DNA of 64,000 nt from Paracoccaceae bacterium (GTDB lineage Bacteria; Pseudomonadota; Alphaproteobacteria; Rhodobacterales; Rhodobacteraceae), in assembly GCA_026709265.1 (NCBI GenBank), contig JAPOTI010000119.1, positions 1-64,000 of the forward strand. Direction: 5' to 3'. A program made the position numbers and the translations under genes. Below are positions 40,085-48,498 of the stretch, piece after piece; position 1 is the first letter of the stretch; each line of letters opens with the position of its first letter. The notes under the pieces are model-generated. The model saw only the letters and a program-made list of their open reading frames with translations, searched no databases and had not been told where the DNA came from.

Positions 40085-41020
40085 TTACACGCCGGGACAT
40101 GGGCGGGTCAGCCCCGCCATTTCAAAAGAAAGATCCATCAGCTTGGCAGCCTTCACTAAGTCCAATGCTTCTGTGTTGGGGCTGCCCTGTATATCCTCGT
40201 AGATATACTCTCCCGACAGGCTTTCATATTTCTTGTCCAGTGCCATCGCCACGATACGTTCACCCCCAACCCAGGTTGGTGCTGCGAGACGGCTGAACAG
40301 GAGGACAAAGATATTCTCCCAACCTCTTGAGTCGCGTAAGAGGTTGCTCTGGATATAGCCCGGATTCAAGCTGTTGATGGTGACATCGCTCTCCTTCAGT
40401 CTTGCGGCCAGATCACGTGTATGGATAATCATGCAAAGCTTGGCTTGGGCATATGTCGAGAACAGCGACCACCCGTTTTCGCGGTGTAAATCCTCAAAAT
40501 CCAGATGCGCTTTTGCTTGCGTGGCAGATGTGACGTTGATGATGCGACCCGCAGGGGCCTGTATCACGCGCTCAAGCAAGAGCTCCGTGAGCAGAAACGG
40601 CCCCAGATAGTTCACCACAAAGTTCATTTCATAGCCTTCTGCGGTGCATTTCCGTTCCGTGATATTGGCACCTGCGCAATTGATCAGAAGATCAATCCGC
40701 GAGCATGTCTCCTGAATATCGGTGGCGGCCTGCCGGACGCTGTCCAATGATCCGAGATCACACGCAATGGCCAGGAATTGTCCCTTGTGTCCTGCCGCCC
40801 TCAGGTCAGCCATGACACGCTGGGTCTTGGCCATGTTCCGCGCCACGAGGCAGATATCAGCGCCCATGGAAGCCAGCCGTTCAACAGCCACGCGTCCCAT
40901 ACCATCCGTGCCGCCGGTGAAGACAATCATCGTCCCGGTCAGGTTCTGATCAGGAACCATGTCCGTCACGCGGCGGGGAAAAAACGTATCAATCCAGGTA
41001 TGTTCTGTGGGTCTTTTCAT
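40085..41020 (-). CDS. short-chain dehydrogenase/reductase
   Basis: 311 residues from ATG 41020, which has GAGG five bases upstream; an in-frame ATG at 41068 has no such site. The Rossmann motif is TMIVFTGGTDGMGRVAVERL (TGxxxGxG with Asp in the third variable position), then NCAGAN, the catalytic Ser in VTSATQAKA and YAQAK as the YxxxK pair. The overall pattern resembles retinol-dehydrogenase-like SDRs. Substrate unknown. It is isolated and flanked by gene-poor DNA with mobile repeat traces. Confidence 0.82.
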   Translation of the reverse strand: MKRPTEHTWIDTFFPRRVTDMVPDQNLTGTMIVFTGGTDGMGRVAVERLASMGADICLVARNMAKTQRVMADLRAAGHKGQFLAIACDLGSLDSVRQAATDIQETCSRIDLLINCAGANITERKCTAEGYEMNFVVNYLGPFLLTELLLERVIQAPAGRIINVTSATQAKAHLDFEDLHRENGWSLFSTYAQAKLCMIIHTRDLAARLKESDVTINSLNPGYIQSNLLRDSRGWENIFVLLFSRLAAPTWVGGERIVAMALDKKYESLSGEYIYEDIQGSPNTEALDLVKAAKLMDLSFEMAGLTRPCPGV

Positions 41021-41131
41021 AAAAACCTCATGTCTATTGATGCGAACCGCATCGTCTGCGATACCCAACTTGCTACGTGGTGCCTTGTCTGAAAATGATC
41101 AAGTCATGACGAACTTCGCATGCCTCTTTTT

Positions 41132-41231
41132 GGGGTTTATAAAGATGAATTGACATACCGCATTATGTCGCGCCAATCTTTCAATAAAAATGCAGCATGT
41201 TGTATTCTGTCAACGGGTCTTTATAAGCCCC
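41132..41231. mobile_element. MITE-like hairpin element, copy 2
   Basis: GGGGTTTATAAAGA at 41132-41145 and TCTTTATAAGCCCC at 41218-41231 form terminal inverted repeats with one mismatch. The interior follows copy 1 (13809-13909) closely, including CCGCATTATGT, TCTTTCAATAAAA and the GTCAAC segment before the right end. I see no clear target duplication here, so this copy may be older or degraded at its borders. It lies about 110 bp upstream of the SDR gene start. Confidence 0.78.
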
Positions 41232-41823
41232 TTTCAATACCCCTTTGCCCGGAGAGATGCGCCGCCGAGGGCGATTTCTGGCTTGCGCAGGGTGTTGTGC
41301 GCTGCAACTTTTTCTTTTTCAGTTGCCGGTATCACCTCTTTCAAGCGGGGGCGTGATTTCAAAGGATGACATCGCGTTCAGCGCGGTCATCACATTGGCA
41401 AAACACTCACGGACGGGTTTGGGGGTATCTGAGATGTGGCTTGGCAGGGATCGGCCCACATATTCGACATGTTGTGTTGGAGAGTCCCGCAAAGTATCGG
41501 GTCATTGAATTGCGTGTGATGGTGTCAAGGATTTCAGATTTCAGCGGCGACGTACATCCGGTATGATGGCAATCTCTGAAACCAGAATGGCCGCTGACCT
41601 GCTCTGTGCTCTGCTCTATACGGGATTCTGCAATGATCCCATTGATGTCAGCATGTTGTTGTGTCGTGTATTATTGTCGTGAGAGTTCATGCATGTTGAT
41701 TGCTAAATCCAGGATGTCTTCGCCCGCCATCCCGCTCCATTTGTGCTGTCACGGCCTGCCGCACCACAATTGTTCGCTGTTCACAGGTATCGTATCGGTG
41801 ATATCCGGTCGGGTTGTCATCCT
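41232..41823. other. 592-bp region without a supported gene
   Basis: Frames open on the plus strand in this stretch show no recognised domain, and composition is uneven. It probably contains the promoter of the PuuD-like gene near its right end. I found no terminator or repeat beyond the element that precedes it. Confidence 0.35.
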
Positions 41824-41826
41824 GTG

Positions 41827-42585
41827 ATGACTGTTCCCGTTGTTGGAGTCATTGGTAATCACTATCTGCTGGATGACAGCTATCCGGTCCATGCGGCTGG
41901 AACGATGAACAGTGGTGCCATCGCCGATGTCGCGCAGGCCATGCCACTTATCGTTCCGACGAGTCCGGAATATGTGGAGATCGAACGACTGGCAGAGATA
42001 TGCGATGGCTTTCTCTTTACCGGCGGTCGCCCGAATATCCATCCCGAAGAATATGGTGAAGAAGCGACCACGGCTCATGGTGCATTTGATCGGGATCGAG
42101 ATCAGATCGTCTTACCGCTCATCCGGCTTTGTGTTGAAAAGGGGCAGCCAATTCTTGGGGTTTGCCGGGGCTTTCAGGAATTCAATGTCGCATACGGCGG
42201 ATCGTTACATCCGGAAATTCGGGATCTGGCAGGACGTATGAACCATCGTATGCCACCCGATGGAACCCTGGATGAGAAATTTGCCTTGCGTCACGCGGTG
42301 ACCTTTCGAAAGGGAAGCATATTTTCGGATATTCTTGGCACAGATGAGGTCATGGTCAATTCCTTGCATGGTCAGGGAATCAAGTCAGCCGGGTCCCGAA
42401 TCGTGGTGGAGGGCACAGCAACGGACGGGACCGAAGAAGCTCTTCGTATCAGCGGAGCACAAGGCTTCGCCCTGGCGGTTCAATGGCATCCGGAATATCG
42501 CGCGGCAGAGGATCCGGTATCGCGCCCAATCTTTGCAGCATTTGGTGAGGCTCTTTGTGCCTGGCAGGGCCGGCAAAACGATTGA
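41827..42585 (+). CDS. PuuD-like class I glutamine amidotransferase / gamma-Glu-GABA hydrolase family
   Basis: 252 residues from ATG 41827 (MTVPVVGVIGN). It is a class I amidotransferase of the peptidase C26 type. The nucleophile elbow is ILGVCRGFQE with the catalytic Cys, and the His/Glu pair is in AVQWHPEYRA. GFLFTGGRPNIHPEEYG and VNSLHGQGI are typical of the PuuD group, which hydrolyses gamma-glutamyl-GABA in putrescine breakdown. No other putrescine-utilisation gene is adjacent; the agmatinase-family gene at 60652 is distant. The start shares bases with an in-frame GTG at 41824. Confidence 0.85.
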   Translation: MTVPVVGVIGNHYLLDDSYPVHAAGTMNSGAIADVAQAMPLIVPTSPEYVEIERLAEICDGFLFTGGRPNIHPEEYGEEATTAHGAFDRDRDQIVLPLIRLCVEKGQPILGVCRGFQEFNVAYGGSLHPEIRDLAGRMNHRMPPDGTLDEKFALRHAVTFRKGSIFSDILGTDEVMVNSLHGQGIKSAGSRIVVEGTATDGTEEALRISGAQGFALAVQWHPEYRAAEDPVSRPIFAAFGEALCAWQGRQND

Positions 42586-42890
42586 TGTCGTGTGGGAACT
42601 CGTGGGCTTCATCTGGGCCATCGTCTGTGAGGTCAACGCCCGCCCGCATGCCAGCCGGGCCCGATGATCTGCAAGCTGAGATCACCCAAGCCATGAACAT
42701 TGCCCCACCGCCGCGCAACGTTCGCATCACTGTGGTCTAGCGACCCGACATCCTCCCTCATCGTGCCGCGGCTGCCCCGCCGCCAGACCCACTCGTCGTG
42801 CCACGACGAAAATTGGGCCCTTCATGGATTGACGCAAATGCACACAACGTTAAAGATGGGCTAAAATGGGAAAGCCATATGAGTGAGTCA
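42586..42890. other. gap before the toxin-antitoxin pair
   Basis: Nothing recognisable is coded here. A TTGACG at 42829-42834 followed 16 bases later by TAAAGA is a possible promoter for the toxin-antitoxin operon. Confidence 0.3.
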
Positions 42891-42892
42891 TT

Positions 42893-42916
42893 GACATATA
42901 TGCCAACGACATATAT
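42893..42916 (+). promoter_or_regulatory. direct repeats, probable operator of the toxin-antitoxin operon
   Basis: GACATATAT occurs at 42893-42901 and again at 42908-42916, 15 bp apart, ending three bases before the toxin ATG. Xre-type antitoxins commonly bind such repeats to repress their own operon. A TTGACA at 42891-42896 overlaps the first copy, but a matching -10 would put transcription start inside the gene, so these are better read as an operator than as the promoter core. No Shine-Dalgarno is visible before the toxin ATG. Confidence 0.45.
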
Positions 42917-42919
42917 CTG

Positions 42920-43261
42920 ATGACGAAGTTACAGACGGTTGTGGAGTTGCCAGAATTCCAACGCCGGGCCAAGGCGGTCATGTCCGATGATGAGCGCGAA
43001 GCGGCCATCGTGTGGATCGCCGAGAACCCTGAGGCAGGGACCTCGCTCGGCGGAGGGTTGCGAAAGGTGCGTCTCCCTCGGGAAGGTGGCGGCAAGCGAG
43101 GTGGGTTTCAGACGATCTGCATCTTTGGTGGTCGACATATGCCGATCTTTCTGGTTACGGTCTTCGCCAAGAATGAGAAGGCGAACCTCACGGCCAAGGA
43201 GCAAGCTGCGGCCGGCGAACTGAGCAAGAAGATCGTGAGCATGTGGAGTGACAAGCAATGA
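42920..43261 (+). CDS. RelE/HigB-type toxin of a type II toxin-antitoxin system
   Basis: 113 residues. The pattern TVVELPEFQRRAKAVMSDDE, ENPEAGTSLGGGLRKVRLPR, GKRGGFQTICIFG and IFLVTVFAKNEKANLT is that of the RelE-like toxins encoded upstream of an Xre antitoxin. Such toxins are ribosome-dependent mRNA endonucleases. The gene overlaps its antitoxin by 4 bp (ATGA). Toxin-first order is that of HigBA and related pairs. Confidence 0.88.
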   Translation: MTKLQTVVELPEFQRRAKAVMSDDEREAAIVWIAENPEAGTSLGGGLRKVRLPREGGGKRGGFQTICIFGGRHMPIFLVTVFAKNEKANLTAKEQAAAGELSKKIVSMWSDKQ

Positions 43262-43545
43262 GTGCCTTTGAAAGCATCAAACAAGGTCTCGAAGAAGCCA
43301 AGGCATTCTCGAAAGGGCAGCGGGCTGATGCCCGTGTCCATGAGATTGCCATTCCAGATATTGATGTCGGAGAGGTCCGGGCCAAGACCGGTCTGTCCCA
43401 AGCGGAGTTTGCTCGCAGTATCGGCGTTGCCAAGGGCACATTGCTGAACTGGGAACACGGGCGGCGGCGTCCTACAGGACCGACGCAGGTTTTGCTTGCG
43501 CTTATCTCCAAGAAGCCTTCTGTCGTTCAGGAGTTCCTGAAATGA
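43258..43545 (+). CDS. Xre-family antitoxin (HigA-like)
   Basis: 95 residues. The C-terminal half has a helix-turn-helix: VRAKTGLSQAEFARSIGVAK followed by GTLLNWEHGRRRPTGPTQVL. The N-terminal half, with SIKQGLEEAKAFSKGQR, likely contacts the toxin. It should neutralise the product of the preceding gene and repress the operon through the GACATATAT repeats. Confidence 0.9.
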   Translation: MSAFESIKQGLEEAKAFSKGQRADARVHEIAIPDIDVGEVRAKTGLSQAEFARSIGVAKGTLLNWEHGRRRPTGPTQVLLALISKKPSVVQEFLK

Positions 43546-43551
43546 GACGTG

Positions 43552-43569
43552 TAGCCGCCCTTGCGGCTA
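43552..43569 (+). terminator. hairpin after the toxin-antitoxin operon
   Basis: TAGCCGC at 43552-43558 and GCGGCTA at 43563-43569 form a 7-bp stem with a four-base loop, seven bases after the antitoxin stop. There is no T-run, so terminator function is uncertain. Confidence 0.3.
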
Positions 43570-43702
43570 TGCTGAGAATAGCTTGGAAGGAAACTTACGA
43601 ATCTATTTCTAAGAGGCTGAATCATAAACCTTTGATTTCATTATTATTTCTTGTTTTCAAGTGTGTGCGGTGCGCGCGAGGCGGCGGATCAGGAAGTGGC
43701 AC

Positions 43703-43936
43703 ATGCCATTTAGCGTTGAAAGTCACAGCCAGAAGATTCGCGGTGAAGTCCATCCGGTCGGTGGCAGGGATCCCGACAGGAATATCGTGGTCCACAATAC
43801 AAACTACTGGATGGGTCCTGACATCACGGTGGCAACGGCCGCCGAAGGGCGTGTGCGCGCATTCGGTCGAGTCTGGGACTTTGATGGCCGTTCGGCAGAA
43901 ATCTGCGCCATTGACTGGCACGGGCCAAAGTGCTGA
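43703..43936 (+). CDS. small hypothetical protein
   Basis: 77 residues from ATG 43703, with AGGAAG seven bases upstream. The translation includes KIRGEVHPVGGRDPDRNIVV, NYWMGPDITVATAA and a C-terminal CAIDWHGPKC, and reads like genuine protein, but I do not recognise it. The frame has good open length but no known partner. The rest of the 43570-44224 gap, except the acuI leader, shows nothing I can support. Confidence 0.35.
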   Translation: MPFSVESHSQKIRGEVHPVGGRDPDRNIVVHNTNYWMGPDITVATAAEGRVRAFGRVWDFDGRSAEICAIDWHGPKC

Positions 43937-44224
43937 ATGGGTGTGAAGTTATCCATGGTGAAGTGTCGATTGGTGTTGCAAGGTGACTTTGCCACCGGGT
44001 CAGGCTGCTATGGAGTTCGTTCCATAGGCTCCGGCCATATCTGACCGGGCGCTTCTCGTCCGTTGTTCAATTGTTCACCAACCTTGCGGTGTGAAAAGAT
44101 CAATGATGAATTGAGTCTGGAATTGACTGACCCGCCACCGCTATAATGGCGTCTGCGGATTCAGTTGTTCGCCCATGCCCATGCAATTTGTCGACTGAGC
44201 GTGTTTCGGTTTTGGAGATCATCA

Positions 44225-45220
44225 ATGAGTTTTAGAGCACTTGTCGTGGAAAAGAATGAAAATGGTGAAACATCTGCATCGGTTCAACAGCTGAGCGAGG
44301 CGACATTACCACCAGGTAATGTGACTGTTGATGTCAGTTTTTCCAATTTGAACTATAAGGATGGGCTATGTCTTGGAACGGGCGGCGGACTGGTACGAAA
44401 CTACCCGCACATTCCTGGAATTGATTTTTGTGGGAAGGTGATTCACTCTGACGATTCGCGTTATCAGACCGGCCAGTCGGTGATTTTGACCGGATGGAGA
44501 GTTGGTGAGAATTGGTGGGGTGGATATTCACAGAAGGCCTGCATCATGGCCGATTGGCTGGTGCCATTGCCCACAAATTTGAGCGAACGACAGGCGATGG
44601 CGGTTGGGACTGCGGGATTGACCGCGATGCTGGCGGTGATGGAACTCGAAGCGCATGGTCTCGAGCCGGGTGCAGGGCCGGTGCTTGTGACAGGAGCCGC
44701 CGGCGGCGTTGGTTCGGTTGCGGTCTCTTTATTATGTGAACTCGGTTATGACGTCACTGCGGTGACCGGTCGCCCTGAGACTGAGTCCTACCTTCGGTCA
44801 CTCGGTGCAACGCAGATTCTGCCGCGTGATGAGATTGCCGAAACTGTCAAGAGACCTTTGGAATCAGAAACCTGGTCAGGTTGTGTGGACGCAGTCGGTG
44901 GGTCAATGCTCGCGCGCATTCTTGGACAAATGAAACATGGTGCATCAGTAGCCTCTGTTGGCCTGGCGGGGGGTGCGGCACTGCCCGCAACTGTCATTCC
45001 CTTTTTGCTGCGCGGAATCAAACTGCTGGGCATTGACAGCGTGACGCGCCCCTATCAGGATCGTGTCACGGCGTGGGAGCGCATTGGGCGCGAATTACCG
45101 CTGGATAAACTCGAGTCGATGGTCCGTGTGGTCTCGCTGAACGATTTGCCTGAACTCGGGAAAGCGATACTTCAAGGCCAGGTCCAGGGTCGGGTTGTTG
45201 TCGATGTCAGCCAGACCTGA
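44225..45220 (+). CDS. acuI: acrylyl-CoA reductase (NADPH), AcuI/YhdH family
   Basis: 331 residues from ATG 44225, with GGAG upstream; a start at 44165 adds 20 residues that do not resemble the family. It is a medium-chain reductase without the zinc ligands of alcohol dehydrogenases. Segments seen are SFSNLNYKDGLCLGTGGG, HIPGIDFCGKV, the NADPH-binding VLVTGAAGGVGSVAVSLL, and GIKLLGIDSV. AcuI reduces acryloyl-CoA to propionyl-CoA. In marine bacteria this detoxifies acrylate from dimethylsulfoniopropionate (DMSP). No DMSP lyase is present in the window, so that role is an inference. Confidence 0.88.
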   Translation: MSFRALVVEKNENGETSASVQQLSEATLPPGNVTVDVSFSNLNYKDGLCLGTGGGLVRNYPHIPGIDFCGKVIHSDDSRYQTGQSVILTGWRVGENWWGGYSQKACIMADWLVPLPTNLSERQAMAVGTAGLTAMLAVMELEAHGLEPGAGPVLVTGAAGGVGSVAVSLLCELGYDVTAVTGRPETESYLRSLGATQILPRDEIAETVKRPLESETWSGCVDAVGGSMLARILGQMKHGASVASVGLAGGAALPATVIPFLLRGIKLLGIDSVTRPYQDRVTAWERIGRELPLDKLESMVRVVSLNDLPELGKAILQGQVQGRVVVDVSQT

Positions 45221-45256
45221 ATCGTATCGCACCGTTTGATTCAGCGGAGGTCAATT

Positions 45257-47422
45257 GTGCAAAGAGTTGAGCGGTTTGAGTTGCAGGTTGATGCAGGGTT
45301 CGCCGACTTCATCGAAAATCAGGCATTGCCGGGCACAGCCGTGCCGACAGATCATTTTTGGCGCGGACTGTCCGAAATCGTACATGAATTCGGACCCAGG
45401 AATCGGGCACTGCTGTTAAAACGCGAAGATCTTCAGGATCGGATCGATGACTGGCACCGAGAGCAAAGGGGCCAGAAGTTCGATCCCGAATCCTACCGGG
45501 CGATGCTGGGCGATATTGGCTATATCGAGCCGTCGCAAGGGGAATGCGCGATCAGCGTGTCGGGACTGGATCCCGAAATCAAGTCGATTTCCGGCCCGCA
45601 ACTGGTCGTGCCGGTGACCAATGCCCGGTTTACCGTGAACGCCGCCAACGCGCGCTGGAACTCCCTTTATGATGCCCTTTACGGAACCGATGCACTGGGC
45701 AACCTGCCGCCGCCAGGAGAATTTGATGTCAAGAGGGGCGAGAAAGCTGTTGCGTGGGCCAAGACATTTCTGGACGATATTTTCCCACTCATCCATGCTT
45801 CTCATGCGTCGGCCACCGGTTATGCGGTGTCCGATGGGGATCTCGCCGTCGCAACAGCTGCGGGAATCACTGCCAAACTGAGAGATGGGCGCCAGTTTGC
45901 AGGATTCACCGGGCTAGCGGAGTGTCCCGACTCCGTGTTGTTGCGAAATCATGGGCTCCATGTCGAAATCCGCATTGATCGCGCTGATTCCGTGGGGTCA
46001 CGCGATGCGGCGGGGGTTGCCGATATCATTCTTGAATCTGCGGTGACCACGATCATCGATTGTGAAGACTCGGTCGCCGTCGTCGATGCCGAGGACAAGA
46101 TTCAGGCATACAGGAACTGGCTCGGCCTGATGAAAGGCGAGCTTGAGGCCGAAGTCGAGAAACAAGGCAGGAGGTTTGTTCGCCGGCTTGCCGCAGATCG
46201 ACGATATATTGCTCCCGATGGTACCGATCTGACATTGAGGGGATTATCGCTTCTCCTGGTCCGTAATGTTGGCCTTTTGCTGACGACACCGGCCATCCTG
46301 GACCGCGACGGTAACGAGATTTTTGAAGGTCTGCTGGATTCGGTATGTACCGTCATCATCGCTTTGCATGATGTCAGAGAATCACGACGCAATTCCCGCC
46401 ATGGTTCGGTCTATGTCGTAAAGCCCAAGCTGCACGGTTCACAAGAGGCTGCATTTACTGGCGAGGTTTTTTCACGAATTGAGAAATTGTTTGGACTGCC
46501 CGCCAATACCGTCAAGATCGGCATCATGGATGAGGAACGGCGCACCACTGTTAATTTGCGCGAATGTATCCGTGCGGTTGCAGGCCGTATCGCGTTCATC
46601 AATACAGGATTTCTTGACCGGACGGGGGATGAAATTCATACCGCGATGGAGGCTGGGGCTTTCCTGCGTAAGAGCGATGTCAAGGCGGCCGATTGGCTTG
46701 CAGCTTACGAGGACTGGAACGTTGAATGTGGAGTTTCCTGTGGTCTGGCGGGTGCCGGCCAGATCGGCAAGGGTATGTGGGCCATGCCTGATCTCATGCA
46801 TGCGATGCTCAAGGAAAAACTGAACCAGCCGTTGGCGGGAGCGAGCACGGCCTGGGTTCCAAGTCCCACAGCTGCAGTGCTGCATGCAACCCACTATCAC
46901 CGCGTGTGCGTGAAAGATCGTCAGACTGACATCAGAGACAGCAACCGGCGCACCGACCTGGCTCGAATTCTCAATGTTCCACTGGCATTTGATCATCATT
47001 GGTCAGAAGATGAAATCCGCCGTGAAGTCGAAAACAATTTGCAGAGCCTGCTGGGCTATGTCGTACGCTGGGTTGATCAGGGAGTCGGGTGTTCCAAGGT
47101 GCCGGATATTTCCGATACCGCTCTGATGGAGGATCGCGCGACATGTCGGATATCCGCCCAGCATATTGCCAATTGGCTGCATCATGGTGTGGTCGACAAA
47201 CCGTTTGTTGAGGCAGCCTTGCAGCGTATGGCGGAAGTCGTTGACCAACAGAATCAAGGTGATCCCGACTATCAACGGATCTCGCCAGGTTTCGATGGGC
47301 TTGCATATCAGGCAGCACGAATGCTGGTGTTTTCGGGCCGTGATCAGCCATCGGGATATACCGAGCCGATCCTGCATCGCTTCCGCCGCAAGGCCAAGCA
47401 GCAGGCGGCACAGGCATATTGA
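45257..47422 (+). CDS. glcB: malate synthase G
   Basis: 721 residues from GTG 45257, which has GGAGG six bases upstream; the in-frame TTG at 45236 precedes that site. It condenses glyoxylate and acetyl-CoA to malate. Typical segments are PVTNARFTVNAANARWNSLY, IDCEDSVAVVDAEDKIQAYR with the catalytic acidic residues, KPKLHGSQEAAF, IGIMDEERRTTVNL, and INTGFLDRTGDEIHT. The length is right for the monomeric G form. No isocitrate lyase is nearby, so it may serve glyoxylate from other sources such as glycolate. Confidence 0.96.
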   Translation: MQRVERFELQVDAGFADFIENQALPGTAVPTDHFWRGLSEIVHEFGPRNRALLLKREDLQDRIDDWHREQRGQKFDPESYRAMLGDIGYIEPSQGECAISVSGLDPEIKSISGPQLVVPVTNARFTVNAANARWNSLYDALYGTDALGNLPPPGEFDVKRGEKAVAWAKTFLDDIFPLIHASHASATGYAVSDGDLAVATAAGITAKLRDGRQFAGFTGLAECPDSVLLRNHGLHVEIRIDRADSVGSRDAAGVADIILESAVTTIIDCEDSVAVVDAEDKIQAYRNWLGLMKGELEAEVEKQGRRFVRRLAADRRYIAPDGTDLTLRGLSLLLVRNVGLLLTTPAILDRDGNEIFEGLLDSVCTVIIALHDVRESRRNSRHGSVYVVKPKLHGSQEAAFTGEVFSRIEKLFGLPANTVKIGIMDEERRTTVNLRECIRAVAGRIAFINTGFLDRTGDEIHTAMEAGAFLRKSDVKAADWLAAYEDWNVECGVSCGLAGAGQIGKGMWAMPDLMHAMLKEKLNQPLAGASTAWVPSPTAAVLHATHYHRVCVKDRQTDIRDSNRRTDLARILNVPLAFDHHWSEDEIRREVENNLQSLLGYVVRWVDQGVGCSKVPDISDTALMEDRATCRISAQHIANWLHHGVVDKPFVEAALQRMAEVVDQQNQGDPDYQRISPGFDGLAYQAARMLVFSGRDQPSGYTEPILHRFRRKAKQQAAQAY

Positions 47423-47454
47423 TCGGCTGTTCGCTGTTGGAGAGCTCTTGATTC

Positions 47455-48498
47455 ATGAGGAATTATAGCGGCCTGTCGGCGTTAATCGGCAACACCAAAC
47501 TGATCCGCCTCGACGCGGCATCGCGGGCGGCAGGATGTGAAATTCTGGGCAAAGCGGAGTTCCTCAATCCTGGCCAGTCGGTGAAGGATCGTGCGGCTTT
47601 GGGAATCATTCGGGACGCCGAAAATAAAGGCTTATTGCGTCCAGGCGGCGTGATTGTTGAAGGCACGGCGGGAAATACCGGAATTGGCCTTGCCCTTGTC
47701 GGCTCGAGTCTTGGCTACCGCACGGTGATTGTCATCCCGGATACGCAGAGCCAGGAAAAGAAGGACATGATTCGCCTGGCAGGCGCAGAACTCGTCGAAG
47801 TGCCCGCTGTCCCGTACCGGAATCCCAACAATTACGTCCATTACTCTGAGCGGTTGGCTGCAGAATTGAACGGATCAGATGAGCGTGGCGCGGTGTGGGC
47901 CAACCAGTTTGACAATATTGCCAACAGGCAAGCGCATATCGACACCACGGGTCCGGAAATCTGGGAACAGACAGGGGGTCAGATCGATGGCTTTATCTGT
48001 GCGGTCGGAACAGGTGGAACACTTGCCGGAGTTGCGACGGCATTGCGGCAGCGAAATCCCAAGATCAAGATCGGTCTTGCCGATCCGATGGGGGCCGCAC
48101 TTTACAGTTATTTTACCAGCGGTGAACTCAGGTCCGAGGGATCGTCAATCACCGAGGGTATCGGCCAGGGCCGAATCACCGCCAATCTTGAAGATCTGGA
48201 GATCGATTTTCCTTTCCAGATACCCGATGACCACATGCTGCCCATTGTCTTTGATTTGCTGAAAAATGAGGGTTTATGCGTTGGTGGATCATCAGGAATC
48301 AACATCGCCGGCGCCATCGAGATGGGGCGGGCGATGGGGCCTGGACATACAATTGTGACAATTCTGTGCGATTATGGGAATCGATATCAGTCGAAACTTT
48401 TCAACCCCCGATTTCTTCGGGACAAGGGATTGCCCGTCCCTGACTGGTTGGATTCACATGTCTCGGTGCTTCCGACCGTATTTGAGAGGGAAGCCTGA
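47455..48498 (+). CDS. cysK: cysteine synthase A
   Basis: A 347-residue PLP enzyme of the O-acetylserine sulfhydrylase family. The PLP lysine is K44 in SVKDRAAL, the substrate loop is EGTAGNTGIGLALV, and the phosphate-binding loop is VGTGGTLAG. The insertion around ERLAAELNGSDERG and the terminal domain make it longer than Escherichia coli CysK and place it with the longer CysK-like forms found in many proteobacteria. Its stop shares a base with the ATG of the MscS-family gene. Confidence 0.88.
   Translation: MRNYSGLSALIGNTKLIRLDAASRAAGCEILGKAEFLNPGQSVKDRAALGIIRDAENKGLLRPGGVIVEGTAGNTGIGLALVGSSLGYRTVIVIPDTQSQEKKDMIRLAGAELVEVPAVPYRNPNNYVHYSERLAAELNGSDERGAVWANQFDNIANRQAHIDTTGPEIWEQTGGQIDGFICAVGTGGTLAGVATALRQRNPKIKIGLADPMGAALYSYFTSGELRSEGSSITEGIGQGRITANLEDLEIDFPFQIPDDHMLPIVFDLLKNEGLCVGGSSGINIAGAIEMGRAMGPGHTIVTILCDYGNRYQSKLFNPRFLRDKGLPVPDWLDSHVSVLPTVFEREA

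Noticed and set aside
39999-41593. 19-bp inverted match (CGGCCCTTCTGGTTTCAGA at 39999 and its near-complement at 41575) flanking the SDR gene, as transposon ends
   Set aside because: 18 of 19 bases match, but about one such pair is expected by chance in a window this size, the similarity does not extend, and no transposase or target duplication is present.
42555-42740. Open frame overlapping the end of the PuuD-like gene, ending in PPPRNVRITVV
   Set aside because: Starts inside the PuuD-like gene in another frame and has no ribosome site or known family.
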